Origin: Clavaria fumosa
Taxonomy: Eukaryota; Basidiomycota; Agaricomycetes; Agaricales; Clavariaceae
Reading direction: 5' to 3'
Assembly (NCBI GenBank): GCA_951802425.1
Contig: OX637794.1
Span: 372,001 to 436,000, forward strand
Length of the DNA: 64,000 nucleotides
The position numbers were made by a program, and so were the translations under genes. The notes under the pieces were generated by a model. That model made no database searches. It saw only the letters and a program-made list of their open reading frames with translations, and was not told the origin of the DNA. The stretch's first letter is position 1, and the number at the start of each line of letters is the position of its first letter. Positions 10,593-22,122 of the stretch are shown here, piece by piece.

Positions 10593-11177
10593 CCCACCCA
10601 TCCACCCTAGCCCCATGTCCTAACCTGGCTAGCCTGGACCCCTATCTCAAACTGTCACACTCTGTCACAGCTTATCCCCCTCATCCTCTATCTCTTTACC
10701 CTGCCTGCAGTGTGCAACAGAACCACGCAAAATTTTTACTGTGTATAAATACACATGACCCAAACCAGAGCACAGCCACCAGACTCCTCCCAGTGAATTG
10801 TGTAGTGTACAGGGCAAGGAAAGGCCCTCTACATAGTCTTCTAGTAGTTTCCTGGTCCAGTGGACAGTGCCCTTGCTCTGTGACCATTGTCAGAAGGGTG
10901 CATGGGCAACTCATTAAGAGTTGTGGAGTGACCACCTGGGACACCATTCAGGCCCCACGCTAGCAATAGTTTCATAGAATAAGAGTTCTATAGGTACATA
11001 AGTACTTAGAAGAGCAGCCTGAGAGGACAAGACTGCTAAGAGATTGAAGAAATCCTGAGTGCCCAAGGCCCAGAACCTTATTTACAGCACCTGAGACTGA
11101 GACTGGGTCAAGCCCTGCTCCCCCCCAATTCCCCTGTTACTGACGTCCCTGAAACCCCATCACCACCACCAGGGCCT

Positions 11178-12107
11178 GTGATGGCTGACCATGTCGCCCT
11201 GCCTGCAGCCCAACTGATGAGGCTAGACCTATCTGTTGCCCCCTTTGATGGGCAGAAAAAGAACTTCCACATGTTCCTCCATTCACTTTGCCTCCAGTTT
11301 ATGGCAAATCTGACAATCTATGCCACAGACCTGGCCAAGGTCCTCTACACCCTCAGTAAAATTGCTGGAGATGGGTTTGCTGCAGAGTGGGCAAATATGA
11401 AGGGAGAGGAAATCCTGGGTAATGACAAGGTTGGAACCTGGGTAGAATTCGTGGAGGAGATGAAGCAGGCCTTTGATGACCTGAATGACCGCATGACTGC
11501 ACTCACCAATATTGCTGGGCTGAAACAGGGCCTTATGACTGCACCCAAATTCTTTGCAAAATTCGAGACACTGTTCTGGAGGGCGGAGTTGGATGAAGTG
11601 AGGGATTCAGACATCTTGGTCCACTGGATGGAGCTGAACCTCAGCAGGAGATTGGTGGGAAGGATCTATGGTGTCTCTCTGATGCCAGAAGACTACAGAG
11701 GGTGGAAGGCACTTGCTGAGAGGCTGGATGCCCAGCAGTGATGGTTTGATGGTGTTATTGCCCAGCAGAACTCTGCACACCTTACCCCGCCCACTGCCAA
11801 CTGACCCCTCCCCCTCCAAACCCATTTTGCCCCAGCCCCTCACCCCTACTTGGCCCAGCCATTGGCCCGCACCCCTGCCCCTCCCATCATGCCACGCCCT
11901 GCTGCAGCTGGTGATGCCATGATGGTGGATTGTGCCCATGTGCCTGGAGTAGTACGCACCTGTTTCCAATGTGGTCAAGCTGGCCACATGGTGAGAGAGT
12001 GCCTGCTCCCAGACACACGCCTGCAGATCCGGAGGCCGCAGCTCTGCGCCATGGAAAGCCAGGCTCAGAATGCTGAAGATTATGAGAATGAGATTGCACC
12101 GCTCTGA
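11178..12107 (+). pseudogene. A1 gag with CCHC zinc knuckle
   Basis: The frame starts in MADHVALP and shows a capsid-like region with FDGQKKNFHMFL and a conserved W/LERLDAQQ end. It is then stopped by TGA at 11739, and continues in another frame to the CCHC knuckle CFQCGQAGHMVREC near 11961-12002 and an acidic tail. Gag packages the element RNA. Stops and a frame change make it non-coding today. The TGA at about 12105 aligns with CAA in A2, consistent with an ancestral CGA. Confidence 0.85.
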
Positions 12108-12445
12108 GACCAGGTGCAGTTGCTTGAGAGAGAGAGGAAGGCTCCTGTTGAGGAGCAGGATTTTGGAGATGAGGCCCAGTAAGTCCAAACTGGAGCCTTG
12201 GGAGTAGATATCCCAGCCCCCCTCCCATCCCTGTATCTGCAGCTAGTGTCCCAAAATACACTATCTTGCAGCAGAGACACACCCAGATTGGGGCTGAGAT
12301 GAAGGACAAAGCAGAAATGGAAACTGCTAAGAGTGAAATACTGAAAAGGGAAATGGGGACTAGCAGGAAAGTGGAGCTGATGAAGCGCCTTGCAGAGGTG
12401 CTGAAGGACACCCTATTGCATATGCCCTGAGAGCTCTCCATCCAG

Positions 12446-13360
12446 GTGCACCTGGAAGCTCTCAGCACTGGCAAATGGGCAACTACAAAAGCCCTTGTTG
12501 ACTCAGGCTGCACCAACTGCTTTATGGACTTGAAGAGGGCAAAAAAAGTGGGACTGGAACCATCTCTCTTGCTGAACCCAATCACCATGTACAACATGGA
12601 TAGAACACAGAACAGGAATGGTAAAATCCGGTATGGGATGGACTTGCTTGTCATAGTTGGTGTCAGTCTGAATCCCTCACAGAAGCGAGAAGGGGAAAGA
12701 AGCTCGATTTCAACGTGAGGGCCTACACTCATTACAAAGGCATTATATATACTGGGAGAAGGGGGCTGTGTAGGAGGCGAGTCATAAGTGAGAGAAACGA
12801 GGCTACGCGCTCTGAGTCGCGCAGGATAGGGGAGGCAATATAGGGAAAAGGGGATGCCGAATAAGGAAGGTAGCAGCAAGGTATGGATGTGGGGAGGACA
12901 ACAGAGGGAATGCTTGGCGCGGTCTTGGCTGCCCAAGGGGAGACCTCAATTTGGCCCGTTTAGGTTAGATTGATTGATGGGGGACGTCAGAGGCATTTTT
13001 GCTGATCCGCCTCCATCACGAATTGCAAAGCATGGGAAATCGCAAGGAACGTGGGTGGAGGCACGTGATGGGTGCTGGTTGCGGGCCTATAGGCGCTTGG
13101 GGAGTCGTGAGTGTGGAGTTGAGGTCACGGGTGGTCACATGATCCCATATTGGGAAGTCGCGAGTGTGGAGTTGAGGTCGTGGGTGGTCATGTGATCCCA
13201 TATTCGGTCCTCGTAACCAGATCCTAGAGCATTGTGGACTCAGTGACGGCGGCTTACATAATGGATCCTGACAGTTGGTGACCACCAGGAGTGGATCCAC
13301 TTCCTGCTAGGGAAGACCCAGTCCCACATGGTGATCCTTGGGCATGACTGGTTAAAGTGA
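12446..13360 (+). pseudogene. A1 aspartic protease, split by a solo LTR
   Basis: The retropepsin-like segment shows ALVDSGCTNCFMDL, with the DSG active-site triad, and continues to about 12660. It resumes after the inserted LTR with a DHQEWIHFLLGK-like segment and ILGHDWLK near 13279-13360. The two parts align collinearly with the uninterrupted copy in A2 (19040-19370). It matures the element's polyprotein. It is inactive here because of the insertion. Confidence 0.8.
12661..13273. mobile_element. 613-bp solo LTR inserted in A1 protease
   Basis: The sequence starts TGTCAG and ends CTGACA, with a perfect 5-bp target duplication GTTGG (12656-12660 and 13274-13278). It is absent from the same place in A2, which confirms an insertion. 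Its body is unrelated to the A, B and C LTRs in this window. It holds an internal near-duplicate of about 50 bp (around 13105-13205, with GTGGTCA(C/T)(A/G)TGATCCCATATT). A solo LTR arises by recombination between the two LTRs of a full element. Confidence 0.9.
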
Positions 13361-16300
13361 CATAACCTGGAGATCGACTGGGTGAATGCTGAAGTGAAGC
13401 TTACTCACTGCCCCAGCACCTGCACCTCTCACTGCCGCCTGACCCCAGCATGAGCCCCTGCACCCCCAAAAACAAGTACCCTGGCCTCCACCAGTATTCT
13501 GGACACCTGTTTTCCCAACTCTGGTCCTACCCCTGATTGGCCCAGCTGCTACCCTTTGGTGTTTAGTGAAGCAAAGTGGGATGAGCTTCCCCACTCCCAC
13601 CCAGACTTTGATATTACAATCAAGTTTAAAACAGACCCTGGACACCTCTCCTCTAAGCTATACTCTCTAACTCAAGAAGAGATGGTGGAGATGAATTGCT
13701 GGGTGGATGAGCAGCAGGCCTCTGGATGAATCCAACCTTCGAAGTCCCTGTATGTGAGCCCCTTCTTCTTCAAATGTGAGAAGGACAAGCTGTGGCCGAT
13801 TATCGACTACTCTAGGCTGAACTCACATCTAATCAAAGACAAGTACCCCCTCCCCCTCATCCGAGACACTGTGGATGTGTTAAAGGGGGCGACCATCTAT
13901 TCCAAGATTGATGCAAAGGGAGGTTTCCCATCGATGCAGGTCTGGCCAGAACATCAGCACTGCTGTGCTTTCCTAATGCCTCATGGACTCTTCGAACCAG
14001 CAGTTATGTGGTTTGGGCTGCAGAATGTGCCTGTGACCTTCCAGCACTTCATGAACCATGTGTTGAGGGAAGAGATTGCAGGGGGGCATGTCCAAGCCTA
14101 TGTCAATGATGTTATAGTGTTTGCAGAGGATTTGGCTACACACCAGTATTGGATGAATCAGGTCTTGAGGAAGTTTGGGGAGAATGGGCTGTGTCTCAGA
14201 CTCAGCAGGTGCGAGTTCGAGAAGAGTGAGATCTTCTTCCTGGGGATGAAGATCTCCCACAACCATCAGGAGCATGACCCAGCTAAAGGTGTGGCGATCT
14301 GTAACTGGCCCAGACCAAGGAATGTGAAAGAGGTACAAAGATTCAACAGGATGCTGAACTACCTCTGTCAGCACATCCTGAACCTTTCTGCCTGGGCAAA
14401 GCCACTCTTCCGGTTGACAGGGAAGGTCCCATGGAGATGGGAGGAGGAGGAGGAAGCAGCCTTCCGAGATCTTTGCCTGGCACTAGTATCAGCCCCAGTC
14501 TTGGCTCTGCCTCAGGACAAAGGGAGATGGAAGGTAGAGACAGATGTGAGTAACCTGGCGACTGGTGGAGTGCTCTTGCAGCAGCAGACAGATGGAACCT
14601 GGAGAGTTGTTGACTATATCTCCAAGGCCCTCACTGCAGCTGAGAAGAACTACGACGTGTATGACAAGGAGTTCTTGGCCATGATTTGGGCACTTCGTGT
14701 ACCTCATTGGAGCAGATGAGACAATTGAGATCTGGATGGACCATGCAAACCTCCAGTACTTCCAGAAGCCCCAGAAGTTGAAACCGAGGCAGGTCCATTG
14801 GGTTGGAGAGCTCCAATGCTTTGACTTTGAGATTAAGTACTGCACTGGGAAGTCAAACACAAAAGCTGATGCGCTCTCACAGAGGCCAGACTATGGAGAG
14901 ATGGTGGAGGAGGATGCACCAGTACAGGTCGTCCCAGAGGCTGAGACCTGGACATCATTCACATTGGAGATGGAGACACTACTCCAGAAAAACAGCATGG
15001 TACATGTGCAGAAGCCAGAGGAGCTTGACAATGAGTGGACGAGAGATCAGATGGGACTCTGGCGGAAGGCGGAAATCACATGGGTGCCCCCAGAGGCATG
15101 TGAGGCAGTGCTCACCTTTGAGCATGACCTCCCCATCGCTGGGCACCCTGGTCCACAAAAGCTGAGGGCAGCACTGTTGAGGTCCTACTGGTGGGTGGGC
15201 ATGGTGAAGGATTCCAATTGGTATGCAGGTGGATGTGAGACATGCCAACAAGTAAAGCCTGACCGTACCAGGCATGCTGCCCCACTCCATCCACACCCTG
15301 TCCATGAGAGCCCCTGGGCAGTTATCTCTTGGGACATTGTTGGGCCTTTTCCCCTCTCGCATGGTCACAATGCAATCCTTGTCATTGTCGACAAGTTCAT
15401 GAAGCAAACCCTCATTGAGGCGATTGGCCTTGACCTCACGGGACTTGGTGCTGCTCGGATCCTTCAAGACCAGGTCTTCCGTGGCCATGGAGTCCCACAG
15501 AAAGTTGTGAGTGACCAGGGAACCCAATTTGTGTCCAGATTCATGAGGGAGTTCTATGGGATGATTGGGGTTAAGGTGAACCCAAGTACAGCCTTCCACC
15601 CACAAATGGATGGGCAGACAGAATGGGTCAACCAGGAGGTTGAAGTGTATCTCCAGGCCTATGTTGACCATCTGCAGGATGATTGGGCAGAGTGGCTGTC
15701 TACAGCAGAGTTTGCACTCAATAACTGTGAGTACTCGGCCACTGGATTCATGCCTTTCTATCTGGAGTATGGCTGGCACCCTTGGAATGGTGGTATCCAG
15801 CCACCTACTGAGGTGAACCCTGCAGTAGACGAATGGATGGCCAAGCTCACAGAATCCTGAAGAGCAGCCAGGGAAGCAATGGGGAAGGCAGCAGATGCAA
15901 TGAAGGCCAGCTACAATAAGGGAAAGCACCCGAGTCATGAATACTCAAAGGGGGACTTAGTCTGGCTGGACACTCAGAACCTGAAAATGGATTGACCCTC
16001 CAAGAAGCTTGATAACAAGCGCACTGGACCCTTCACCATTGAAGAAAAGGTTGGACCAGCTGCATACTGGCTCAAGCTCCCTTGAGCATGGTGCATTCAC
16101 CAGGTTTTCAATGAGCTGCTACTCACTCCATATGTTGCCCCCTCTTTCCCTTCCCAGAACTTGCCTCCACCCCCACCCCCCATGATTGACAATGACCACT
16201 TGGAGTATGATGTGGAGGCAATTCTTGATGTCAAGAAGGTTGGTTGGGGAGTGAAGTATTTGGTGAAGTGGTTGGGATACCCAGTGGAGGAGAACACTTG

Positions 16301-16401
16301 GGAACCTCATTGCAACCTCACTAACATTACACTGTTGCTCTGAGACTTCTTCCAGCAACACCCTGACAAGGCAAAGTTGGCAGGTCAAGATGCCCAGCCT
16401 T
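13361..16401 (+). pseudogene. A1 pol: RT, RNase H, integrase, chromodomain
   Basis: RT begins around 13754 (SPFFFKCEKDKLWPIIDYSRL). The YxDD site reads YVND, so the first catalytic Asp is lost. RNase H (VETDVSN, DKEFLAMIWAL) runs to about 14693, where some bases are missing relative to A2 and the frame shifts. Integrase follows to 15860 with an HHCC finger (HDLPIAGH, CETCQQ) and the D, D, E core (WDIVGPF, SDQGTQF, QTEWVNQEVE). The chromodomain at 16161-16343 reads YDVEAILDVKK...KYLVKWLGY...NTWEP and ends in a TGA. It targets integration to chromatin in related elements. Confidence 0.9.
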
Positions 16402-16723
16402 AAGAGGGGGGTGATGTCAGGATCACTTACATAAGCAGGCAAGAGAAGCCAGGAAAGGATCAGGAAAGAGTTGCGGGAAGATTGCAGGTATGTCACGTGA
16501 CCGGTATGGCAGACAGATTAGGTAATTGTATGTCACGTGACCCAAGCCTCTGGCACATCACGTGACACAAGGGGTCTGAGTGTGGGAACACCAGCAACTC
16601 CCGAAGCTCTCGCTATATATACTACAACCTTTTCTTACTTGTACCCTTTTCCCCTTATGTTAGTATTGTCATCATTGACCTTACGTTAAGTTGTGTGAGT
16701 GTGAGACTAAGTCTGATACAATG

Positions 16724-16823
16724 AGCCAATTGGCCCAGGTGATATTATTGTCAGCAGGCTTCACTCACTGGCCTATTCAATTATTGTGTGGTACTTGACA
16801 TCTGGGCCAAGGTGATATTTTCA
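16724..16823. repeat. Older relic sequence between A1 and A2
   Basis: This 100-bp strip belongs to the same older repeat as 10074-10271 and 23997-24080, and carries GGCCCAGGTGATATT and GGGCCAAGGTGATATT. It shows that A1 and A2 inserted separately into one target about 105 bp apart and are not a tandem recombination product: each has its own target duplication. Confidence 0.75.
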
Positions 16824-17764
16824 TTTACTGTCAGGATTGCTTACATAAGCAGGCTGGAAAGGCCAAGAAAGGATTGCAAAAGAGTTGCGGGAAGATTGCG
16901 GACAAGTCACGTGACCTGAATGGGTGGCCAATTATGTAATGGGAAAATCATGTGACCCGAGCCTGAGCGCATCACGTGACGCATGGGTCCGAGCGTGGGA
17001 ACACCGGCAACTCCTGAAGCGCTCACTATATATACTGCGTCCTTTTCTTACTTGTGCCCTTTTCCCCTTATGTTAGTATCATCATCATTGACCTTATGTT
17101 AAGTTGTGTGAGTGTGAGACTAAGTCTGACACAATACTAACATCCCACCCAATCCACCCTAGCCCCGTGTCCTAACCTGGCTAGCCTGGACCCCTATCTC
17201 AAACTGTCACACTCTGTCACAGCTTATCCCCCTCATCCTCTTCTTCTTTACCCTGCCTGCAGTGTGTAACAGAACTGCATGAAATTTTTACTGTGTGTAG
17301 ATACATGTGACCAGACCCAGAGGAAGTCTACTGTGACCCTCCCCAAGTGATACTGAGTGCCCAAGGCCCGGATCTTTGTTTTACAGCTACATACCAGTGA
17401 ATCATGTAGTGTACAGGGCAAGGAAAGGCCCTCTACATAGTCTTTCTGTAGTTTCCTGGTCCAGTGGACAGGGCCCTTGCTCTGTGACCATTGTCAGAAG
17501 GGCACACGGGCAACTCATTAGGAGTTGTGGAGTGACCACCTGGGACACCATTTGGGCCCCACTCTAGCAACAGCTTTATAGAATAAGAGTTTAATAAGTA
17601 CCTAAGTACCTAGAGAGCAGCCTGAGAGGACAGGACTGCTAAGAGATCAAAGAAATCCTGAGTGCCCAAGGCCTGGAATTTTATTTACAGTGTCTACGAC
17701 CAAGACCAGGTCGAGCCCAGCTCCCCCCCGATTCCCCCATTACCAATGTCCCCAAAACCCCATC

Positions 17765-18780
17765 ACCACCACCAGGGTCTGTGATGGCTGACCACATCAC
17801 CCCACCTGAAGTCCATGCCACGAGGCTGGATTTAGTTGTCGCCCCATTCAATGGGCAAAAAAGAAATTTCCATACATTCCTCCGGTTGCTCTGCCTCCTG
17901 TTTATGGCGAATCCAATAATCTATGCCACAGACCTGGCAAAGGTCCTCTACACCCTCAGCAAAATTGCTGGAGATGGGTTTGCCACAGAATGGGCAATAT
18001 GAAGGGAGAGGAAATCCTGGGTAACAACAAGGTTGGAACCTGGGCAGAATTTGTGGAGGAGATGAAGTGAGCGTTTGATGACCTGAACGACCATGCAACT
18101 GCCCTTGCAGACATTGTGAGGTTGAAACAGGGTGTTATGATGGCACCTGAGTTCTTTGCAAAGTTCGAAATGATGTTCCGAAGAGCGGGGATGACAGAAG
18201 TGGCTGATTCGGACATCCTGGTCCATTGGCTGGAGTCGAACCTGAACAGGAGGCTAGTGGGAAAGGTCTATGGTGTTTCACCAATGCCAGAGACCTATGT
18301 GCAGTGGAAGGCACTCGCAGAAAGGCTAGATGCTCAGCAGTGTCGCCTTGATGGAGTCATCATGCAGCAGAACTCTGTGCGTCCTGCTCTGCCTACAACC
18401 AGCTGCCCCCTCCCTCAACAAACCTGCTTTGCCCCAGCCCCCCACCCCTTCCTGGCCCAGCCACTGGCCCACACCCCTGCCCCTCCCACCATGCTGCGTC
18501 CTACCAACACCGGTGATGCCATGGTGGTGGATTGTGCCCATGCCCCTGGAGTGTTGCGCACCTGCTTCTGATGTGGCCAAGCTGGTCACATGGTGAGAGA
18601 TTGCCTGCTCCAGGACATGCGCCCGCAGATCCCAAGGCCACAGGTCTACGCCATGGAAAGCCAGGTACGTAGTGCAGAGGACTATGAGAACGAGATTGCA
18701 CTGCTCCAAGACCACCTGGAGTTGCTCGAGAGAGAAGAGGGCTCCTGTTGAGGAGCCAGATTTTGGAGATGAGGCCCAGC
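17765..18780 (+). pseudogene. A2 gag remnant
   Basis: It is collinear with A1 gag: MADHITPPEVHA, FNGQKRNFHTFL, then a frame change near 18000, ALAERLDAQQ near 18330 and the zinc knuckle near 18560-18610. In the knuckle the residue after CF is a TGA, compatible with an ancestral CGA. Multiple stops rule out function. Confidence 0.82.
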
Positions 18781-19039
18781 AAGTCTGAACTGGAGTCTCA
18801 GGAGTAGATATCCCAGCCCCCCTCCCATCCCTGTACCTGCAGCTAGTATCCTGAAATACACTATCTTGCAGCGGAGACACACCTGGATTGGGGCTGAGGT
18901 GAAGGACAAAGCAGAAATGGAAACTGCTAAGAGTGAAATACTGAAAAGGGAAATGGGGACTAGCAGGAAAGTGGAGCCAATGAAGCGCCTTGCAGAGGTG
19001 CTGAAGGACACCCTATTGCATATGCCCTGAGAGCTCTCC

Positions 19040-19370
19040 ATGCAGGTGCACCTGGAGGCTCTCAGCACTGGCAAAGGGGCAACTACGAAAGCCCTTGTTG
19101 ACTCAGGCTGCACCAACTGCTTTATGGACTTGGAGTGGGCAAAAAAAGTGGGACTGGAACCATCTCCCTTGCTGAATCCAATCACCATGTATAATGTGGA
19201 TGGAACACAGAACAGGGATGGTAAGATCCAGTATGGGATGGAGCTGCTTGTGACAGTTGGTGACCACCAGGAGCAGATCCACTTCCTGCTAGGGAAGACC
19301 CAGTCCCACATGGCGATCCTTGGGCATGATTGGCTAAAGTGTCATAACCCAGAGATTGACTGGGTGAAAG
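19040..19370 (+). pseudogene. A2 aspartic protease, uninterrupted by the solo LTR
   Basis: The frame includes ALVDSGCTNCFMDLEWAKKVGL (DSG active site), YGMELLVTVGDHQEQIHFLLGK and MAILGHDWLKCH. It serves as the empty-site reference for the solo LTR in A1. It ends where a 2.47-kb insertion begins at 19371. Confidence 0.85.
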
Positions 19371-21838
19371 GGTTATGGAACCAGGTTTGCTACCTGTGAA
19401 TAATAATATTTAAGTAAGGGAAACTGAAGTTAACCCTAATAGGAACCTCAAATATTATTACTAGGCAAGCTCAATGTCCCAATTGAGCTTCTGGTTGCAC
19501 ACCTTCCTGTAAACAGATACTAAGATAACCTTAATATTGTCTACAAGGCATTGCTAATGTGGGCAGCAAATAGAAATATTCTATAGTGACTCAAGCATCA
19601 ATATCTCAAACAAGGGTAATTAACCAAAGGATCCCCATAGTCATCTCGACTATTTCATCCTCTTACACCTTGCTTTAATATTCAACCAATAATGAGTTAT
19701 TAAATACTTAAGTCTATTCATATGAATACTGCACTATGACAATATTCATATCTCTCCAATGGGATAGGAGATCCTTCCAACATTAAATCTCTGATACCCT
19801 CTCTATCCTATCTCCCTTTCACTCTCTTACACCTTAACCTAATTCCTATTACTTCCTTAGATATAAAACATTTATATCTAATACCTGTAATACAAAGTAA
19901 AACATCAGTTACAACACAGTAAAATTACCTAAGCACGAAAATATTCGTTGCACATGCATTACGTAAGCTTTCGGCGTGACTAGATACTCAGTCACTAGCC
20001 CTATAGCCTGGCTACGCTTACATAATCAAATCATCGCACCAGCCTAAGGCATTGATGAGATAATCAGTTATTTGTCCACACTGGTATTCAGACATCAGTG
20101 GGACAAATATATTCATAACTCCTTATGGAGTGATGCTGGCTCTTAGCTTCAGCTTACTAAGGTGATCAGGCAGTTTCTGGGGTCAAGTAGGTGCTGCTGA
20201 ACATGTCTTTCAGTGCCCTATTTATATTGTTTTCAAGCTATCTACTAAATACAGTAATTTCGAGATACATGGACAAATAATGTATATAAAATCATGTTAA
20301 AATACTCAAATAATCGCATAAGGCATGTATTCTTGCCATATATGTATTTACTATTTTTATCTCCTTCCCAGTTCGAGTATTTGAGAGAATGAGTCAGAAT
20401 GAGTCAGATGGAGTCATTTCCCCTATTTGGGTTTATCCAAAACAGTTTAGACTGTGCTGGAGTGACTCAGAGGAGGCTGTGCATTGGCCTGATACAGTAA
20501 AACCATTATTAGGTATTCCCAATCAGTGTGTGGGCCTCTGAGTCAGTCTGGAAAGAGTCTTCAAAACCGAAGGTTTGATTTTAAGGTTCAAACTCCGCTC
20601 AAACCTTCCTAATTAGGCAATTTTGTCGCTCTGGCTTGCTCTCTGCATCCCTAAAAGGTATTTTGGCTCTAGAGGGCTTTGCCCTTGGGATATAACAGGG
20701 ATAAACAATTTTCTAAGCACTCCTGCTTAAGTAATAATTTCTAGATATGGTCTCCCTGTGAAACACATCCCCCTTTAGGATGGATGGATGACCAAGACTT
20801 TGGATGACTTAGTGTTGCCAACGGCTCGAGCCGATTTCTTTTTTGGGAATTTGCATTGAGTATTGTGGCTTCAAATCAACAGGTAATCCCACAGAATAAG
20901 CGGCTTTGGGCTCTCACAGAAGGAGTGAATGATCAGATGCATCAAAATCTCTCCTCCCATTGTGCATTGTCCAACGGCTCGCTCGGTTTAGCCGAGCCGA
21001 GCCGAAAAAAGCCGAGCCGTGGCAACACTAGGATGACTGTCCCAACTAGGCAAGTACAGCACTTTGACTGTCAACAAGTTTTACCAAACTGTGAATAACT
21101 CCATGAGTTCTCAACCAATCTTCATGAAACTTTGCACATGGGTAGAGATAAAATATAGCTATAGTTTGATATTATATGCAGAATAGTTGAATAGGAACTT
21201 GGCATGCTATAACAGTTCGCATTTTTGGTGTAATATTTACAATAACTCCTCTTGTAAATATCTCAGCCAGTTCCTATTGCTTCCCCATGAAACTTTGTAC
21301 ACATATAGACAATAAATGTAGGCATACACCTATATGCTACATGGTACAATAGAACAGTTTCATAGGTGGATATAATGATTTGACTATAGGGATGCTACAT
21401 GCAATGTCTCCACTTTGAGGGGCATACATACTGAAACCCTGAAAGTATTAACATGACATCCTTACAATATATCCTTTATATGCCTATGCAATTATGCAAT
21501 GAGATTTGCATAGCTTTGTGTAATGTTTGCATATTTACTCTTATCCACAATAAGAGTAAGGAATTATTCTGTCAATGGGACTTGTCAGAGATCACCTAGA
21601 ACCACAGAATCACTCTGGTGACATAAGAGTGATCCTATAGGCAATACAGAGGGATGTGGCAGGTAATGTGCTTTGTCAATGAAGCACCATTGCTAATGCT
21701 TCTCCCAAACCACTTATCTTAGAACATAGAACTGTGTTCCAAGAGGTTCTACTGATGACTAGCCACAATGGTGGATGATTGTAGGCTATGCACCAGATAC
21801 TCTGCACTCTGACTATGGGATTACTCCCATCCCTAACA
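19371..21838. mobile_element. 2.47-kb unclassified insertion in A2
   Basis: The segment is flanked by a perfect GAAAG duplication (19366-19370 and 21839-21843) and is absent from A1. It starts GGTTATGG and ends CCCTAACA. The minus strand would start TGTTAGGG and end CCATAACC, close to LTR-like TG...CA ends with one decayed base. It is AT-rich, has no long ORF, and holds repeated words such as CATGAAACTTTG(C/T)ACA. It could be a large solo LTR or a non-autonomous LTR element. I could not assign a family. Confidence 0.7.
20810..21030. mobile_element. 221-bp hAT-type MITE
   Basis: It starts TAGTGTTGCCA and ends TGGCAACACTA, with inverted ends that continue loosely in GGCTCG-rich sequence. An exact 8-bp target duplication GGATGACT lies at 20802-20809 and 21031-21038. 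TAG-type TIRs with 8-bp TSDs are diagnostic of hAT elements. It has no coding capacity. It is nested inside the 2.47-kb insertion, which is inside A2, so it is among the youngest events here. Confidence 0.92.
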
Positions 21839-22122
21839 GAAAGCTGAAGTAAGGCTCACCCACTGCCCCAACACCTGTGCCTCCTCCCCACACAGCCACC
21901 AGCCCCCTGCCCGACCCTCAGTTCCACTGAAAGCAAGTACCCTGGCCTCGGCCAGTATCCCGGACACCTGTTTTCCCAACACTGGCCCTACCCCTGATTG
22001 GCCCAGCTGCTACCCTTTGGTTTTTAGTGAAGCAAAGTGGGATGAGCTTCGCCGCTCCCACCCTGACTTTGATATCAAAATTGAGTTTAAAACAGACCCT
22101 GGACACCTCTCCTCTAAGCTAT

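Larger units (their letters stand above)
10277..16718 (+). mobile_element. Chromovirus A1 (Ty3/Gypsy), complete but decayed
   Basis: The element has 304-bp LTRs at 10277-10580 and 16415-16718 and a perfect 5-bp target duplication CAATG (10272-10276 and 16719-16723). LTRs start TGTCAG and end CTGATA, from an ancestral CTGACA as in copy A2. Order inside is gag with zinc knuckle, protease, RT, RNase H, integrase and C-terminal chromodomain, which defines a chromovirus. A 613-bp solo LTR interrupts the protease. Many CpG-derived stops and a small deletion near 14693 break the frame. Confidence 0.93.

Noticed and set aside
16829..17131. A1 and A2 as products of unequal recombination of one element
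   Set aside because: Each has a distinct perfect target duplication (CAATG and TTTAC) and older sequence lies between them.
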